From an uncultured bacterium (lineage in GTDB: Bacteria > Planctomycetota > DG-23 > SLPQ01): 8,037 nt of DNA. Made by a program: the position numbers and the translations under genes. Under the pieces are notes generated by a model, which saw only the letters and a list, made by a program, of their open reading frames with translations, was not told where the DNA came from and ran no database searches. This document shows, piece after piece, positions 6,855 through 8,037 of this stretch. The stretch is from NCBI GenBank assembly GCA_937863625.1, contig CALMGO010000405.1, forward strand, positions 1 through 8,037, in the 5' to 3' direction. Numbering within the stretch: position 1 is the first letter of the stretch; every line of letters starts with the position of its first letter.

Positions 6855-7664
6855 TTATGAAAGGCCTATGGTGAGTCCGGCGTCAAGCGACGCCGACGCG
6901 CCCTCGAAATACAAAACGCCAAGCCCCCCTGCCGCAAGGCTCCTGATCTCCCTGCACCACGTGAAGAAGACCGCCTCCGCGCGGATGACCGCGGCGACCT
7001 CGCCGCCCGGGAGAGTGATCTCAAGCGAGTGCTCGTCTTCGTCGACAAGGTGGCGCACGTCGCTTGCGACGATGATGTAGCCGGTGAGCGCCTGCCTGCC
7101 CGCCGTGATGAACCCTGCGCCGAAGTCGTCCTGGGCCGGGCCGGTGAAGACGTTGTTATTGACCGAGATGGAAAACTCCTTTCCCGGCACGACCTCGGTG
7201 CCCACCTTCATCGATGAGCCCGAGAACGAAAACGGCCTGCCCGCCGGGCCGCGGTCAAACGCGGGAGTCGCGGTCTGGGTCCTGCCGACGAATTCAAGCG
7301 CGAGTTCCAACGCAGGCCTCGCCACGCCGCACTTGACCTTGAACCTCCGCACGAGCGCGCCGCGGATCTCGCACGCGCCGTCAGAGTCCGCGATGCCGAC
7401 GGTGTAACTCGCCATCTCGCCGAACTCGTCGCGGGAGAGCGCCGCCTCGGAGAGGGCCGCGATATTCAGCGCGTCGGGCAGCGTGTCGAGCCTCGCGGTG
7501 GCGTATGCCGCTCCGATGGCGCTGCCGGAAGCGAACTCCGAGAGGTCCGTACGCGCGGTCGCCGCGGAGCCATCCAAAACGGCCGCAGCCACCCACGGCG
7601 ATTCCGGCGGCTGGCACCAGACGGTTTCCCTGCCGAGTCTTGCCCTTGTGTCTTTGCCGTACAT
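6855..7664 (-). CDS. Probable major tail tube protein
   Basis: This 269-residue protein would stack in rings to build the tail tube. The main sign is residues 163-190: EFSISVNNNVFTGP, then a glycine-rich loop and ALTGYIIV. In phage tube proteins a beta strand with an N-rich turn is often followed by a strand in the form 'x-x-x-G-x-I'. The N-terminal part has a short charged stretch and WVAAAVLDG. The middle repeats patterns of alternating hydrophobic residues, as expected for beta sandwiches. The length is a little above many tube proteins. The ATG at 7664 is preferred over a GTG at 7670 because GAGG lies 5 bases upstream of the ATG and would touch the GTG. Its neighbours are a likely tail-completion protein before it and a small tail protein after it. 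No sheath gene is present, so the tail looks non-contractile as far as the window shows. Confidence 0.7.
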   Translation of the reverse strand: MYGKDTRARLGRETVWCQPPESPWVAAAVLDGSAATARTDLSEFASGSAIGAAYATARLDTLPDALNIAALSEAALSRDEFGEMASYTVGIADSDGACEIRGALVRRFKVKCGVARPALELALEFVGRTQTATPAFDRGPAGRPFSFSGSSMKVGTEVVPGKEFSISVNNNVFTGPAQDDFGAGFITAGRQALTGYIIVASDVRHLVDEDEHSLEITLPGGEVAAVIRAEAVFFTWCREIRSLAAGGLGVLYFEGASASLDAGLTIGLS

Positions 7665-7675
7665 TGCCACCTCGT

Positions 7676-8037
7676 TTATGCCCCTGAGTAGATGCGCGCC
7701 GTCACGCCGAGCCGGAAGACGCCGAACGACGCGCCGCGCTGAGAATGTTTCCTGAATGACGGGCCGGAGAACTCCACCGCCTCGACCTGCGGAACGCCGA
7801 AGTCCGGAAGCCCGTCGACGAGCGCCTCGTACGCCATGTGAGCGTATTCCTCGATCTCGTCGATGAGCGGTGAATTGACAAACCCCGCCACTTCCACGCG
7901 GTACAGAATCACCCTTGAGGATGAAGTCTCCCAGTCGATTTCCGAGCGCACCGGCTCCACGAGAAGCGCGGGGCAGTCGTCGCCGCTTATGCGGAGAGGA
8001 AGATTTTCGCTCTCGGCCAGACGGTAGCGCGTGCCCT
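7676..8037 (-). CDS. Partial phage protein, tail terminator or tail-completion candidate
   Basis: The frame stays open from the TAA at 7676-7678 to the right edge, so the gene starts outside the window. About 120 residues are visible. A GTG at 7960 is in frame, but the reading frame upstream of it (GTRYRLAESENLPLRISGDD) looks like real coding sequence, so that GTG is probably internal. The visible part has alternating strands and one helix at about the middle (LIDEIEEYAHMAYEALVDGL) and ends in a beta strand, RLGVTARIYSGA. This strand-helix-strand shape and its place just before the tube gene, 11 bases away, resemble tail terminator or head-tail connector proteins (lambda gpU type), which cap or end the tube. 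I assign this mainly from position and fold pattern; no named family is certain. Confidence 0.65.
   Translation of the reverse strand, partial: GTRYRLAESENLPLRISGDDCPALLVEPVRSEIDWETSSSRVILYRVEVAGFVNSPLIDEIEEYAHMAYEALVDGLPDFGVPQVEAVEFSGPSFRKHSQRGASFGVFRLGVTARIYSGA

Noticed and set aside
7960..7960. GTG at 7960 as the start of the right-edge gene
   Set aside because: The frame remains open to the edge with protein-like sequence upstream and no Shine-Dalgarno before this GTG, so the gene is treated as cut by the window.

Overview
The window is G+C-rich (roughly 60% by eye) and reads as the tail and lysis end of a tailed-phage or prophage late operon, followed by one gene running the opposite way. 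Eight genes lie on the minus strand and are transcribed from the right edge towards position 786. They are packed tightly, with overlaps of 1, 11 and 17 bases and gaps of 3 to 34 bases, and most have a clear Shine-Dalgarno sequence. This is typical of one phage late transcript. The host cannot be identified. A lipobox lipoprotein, with a threonine after its cysteine, points to a diderm (Gram-negative type) host.

Right to left along the minus strand: a protein cut by the right edge (7676-8037), in the usual place for a tail terminator or tail-completion protein; a probable tail tube protein (6855-7664); a 133-residue protein of unknown role (6437-6838); an 1154-residue protein with a hub-like beta domain behind a long N-terminal beta-rich region (2969-6433); and a 360-residue protein with three short helical repeats and an aromatic C-terminus (1887-2969), probably a tail-tip, fibre or accessory virion protein. 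A group of three small membrane-associated genes follows: a 99-residue anchored coiled-coil protein (1553-1852), a 144-residue lipoprotein (1129-1563) and a 119-residue protein with one membrane segment (786-1145). By position and architecture this looks like a lysis or envelope module. The first two could be an inner- and outer-membrane spanin pair, but no endolysin is in the window.

On the plus strand, a class I SAM-dependent methyltransferase (124-780) has a good -10 box about 65 bases upstream and a small palindrome above that. It converges on the late operon with only 5 bases between the two stop codons. It could be a phage accessory gene (a 'moron') that modifies the host surface, or the first host gene beyond a prophage.

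The most unusual points are that the tube gene is followed almost directly by the hub-like gene, with no tape-measure or tail-chaperone genes between them, and that the hub-like domain sits in the middle of its protein behind about 400 residues of other material. No tRNA, rRNA, CRISPR array, insertion sequence, integrase or attachment site was recognised. There is no gene-free stretch longer than about 125 bases.
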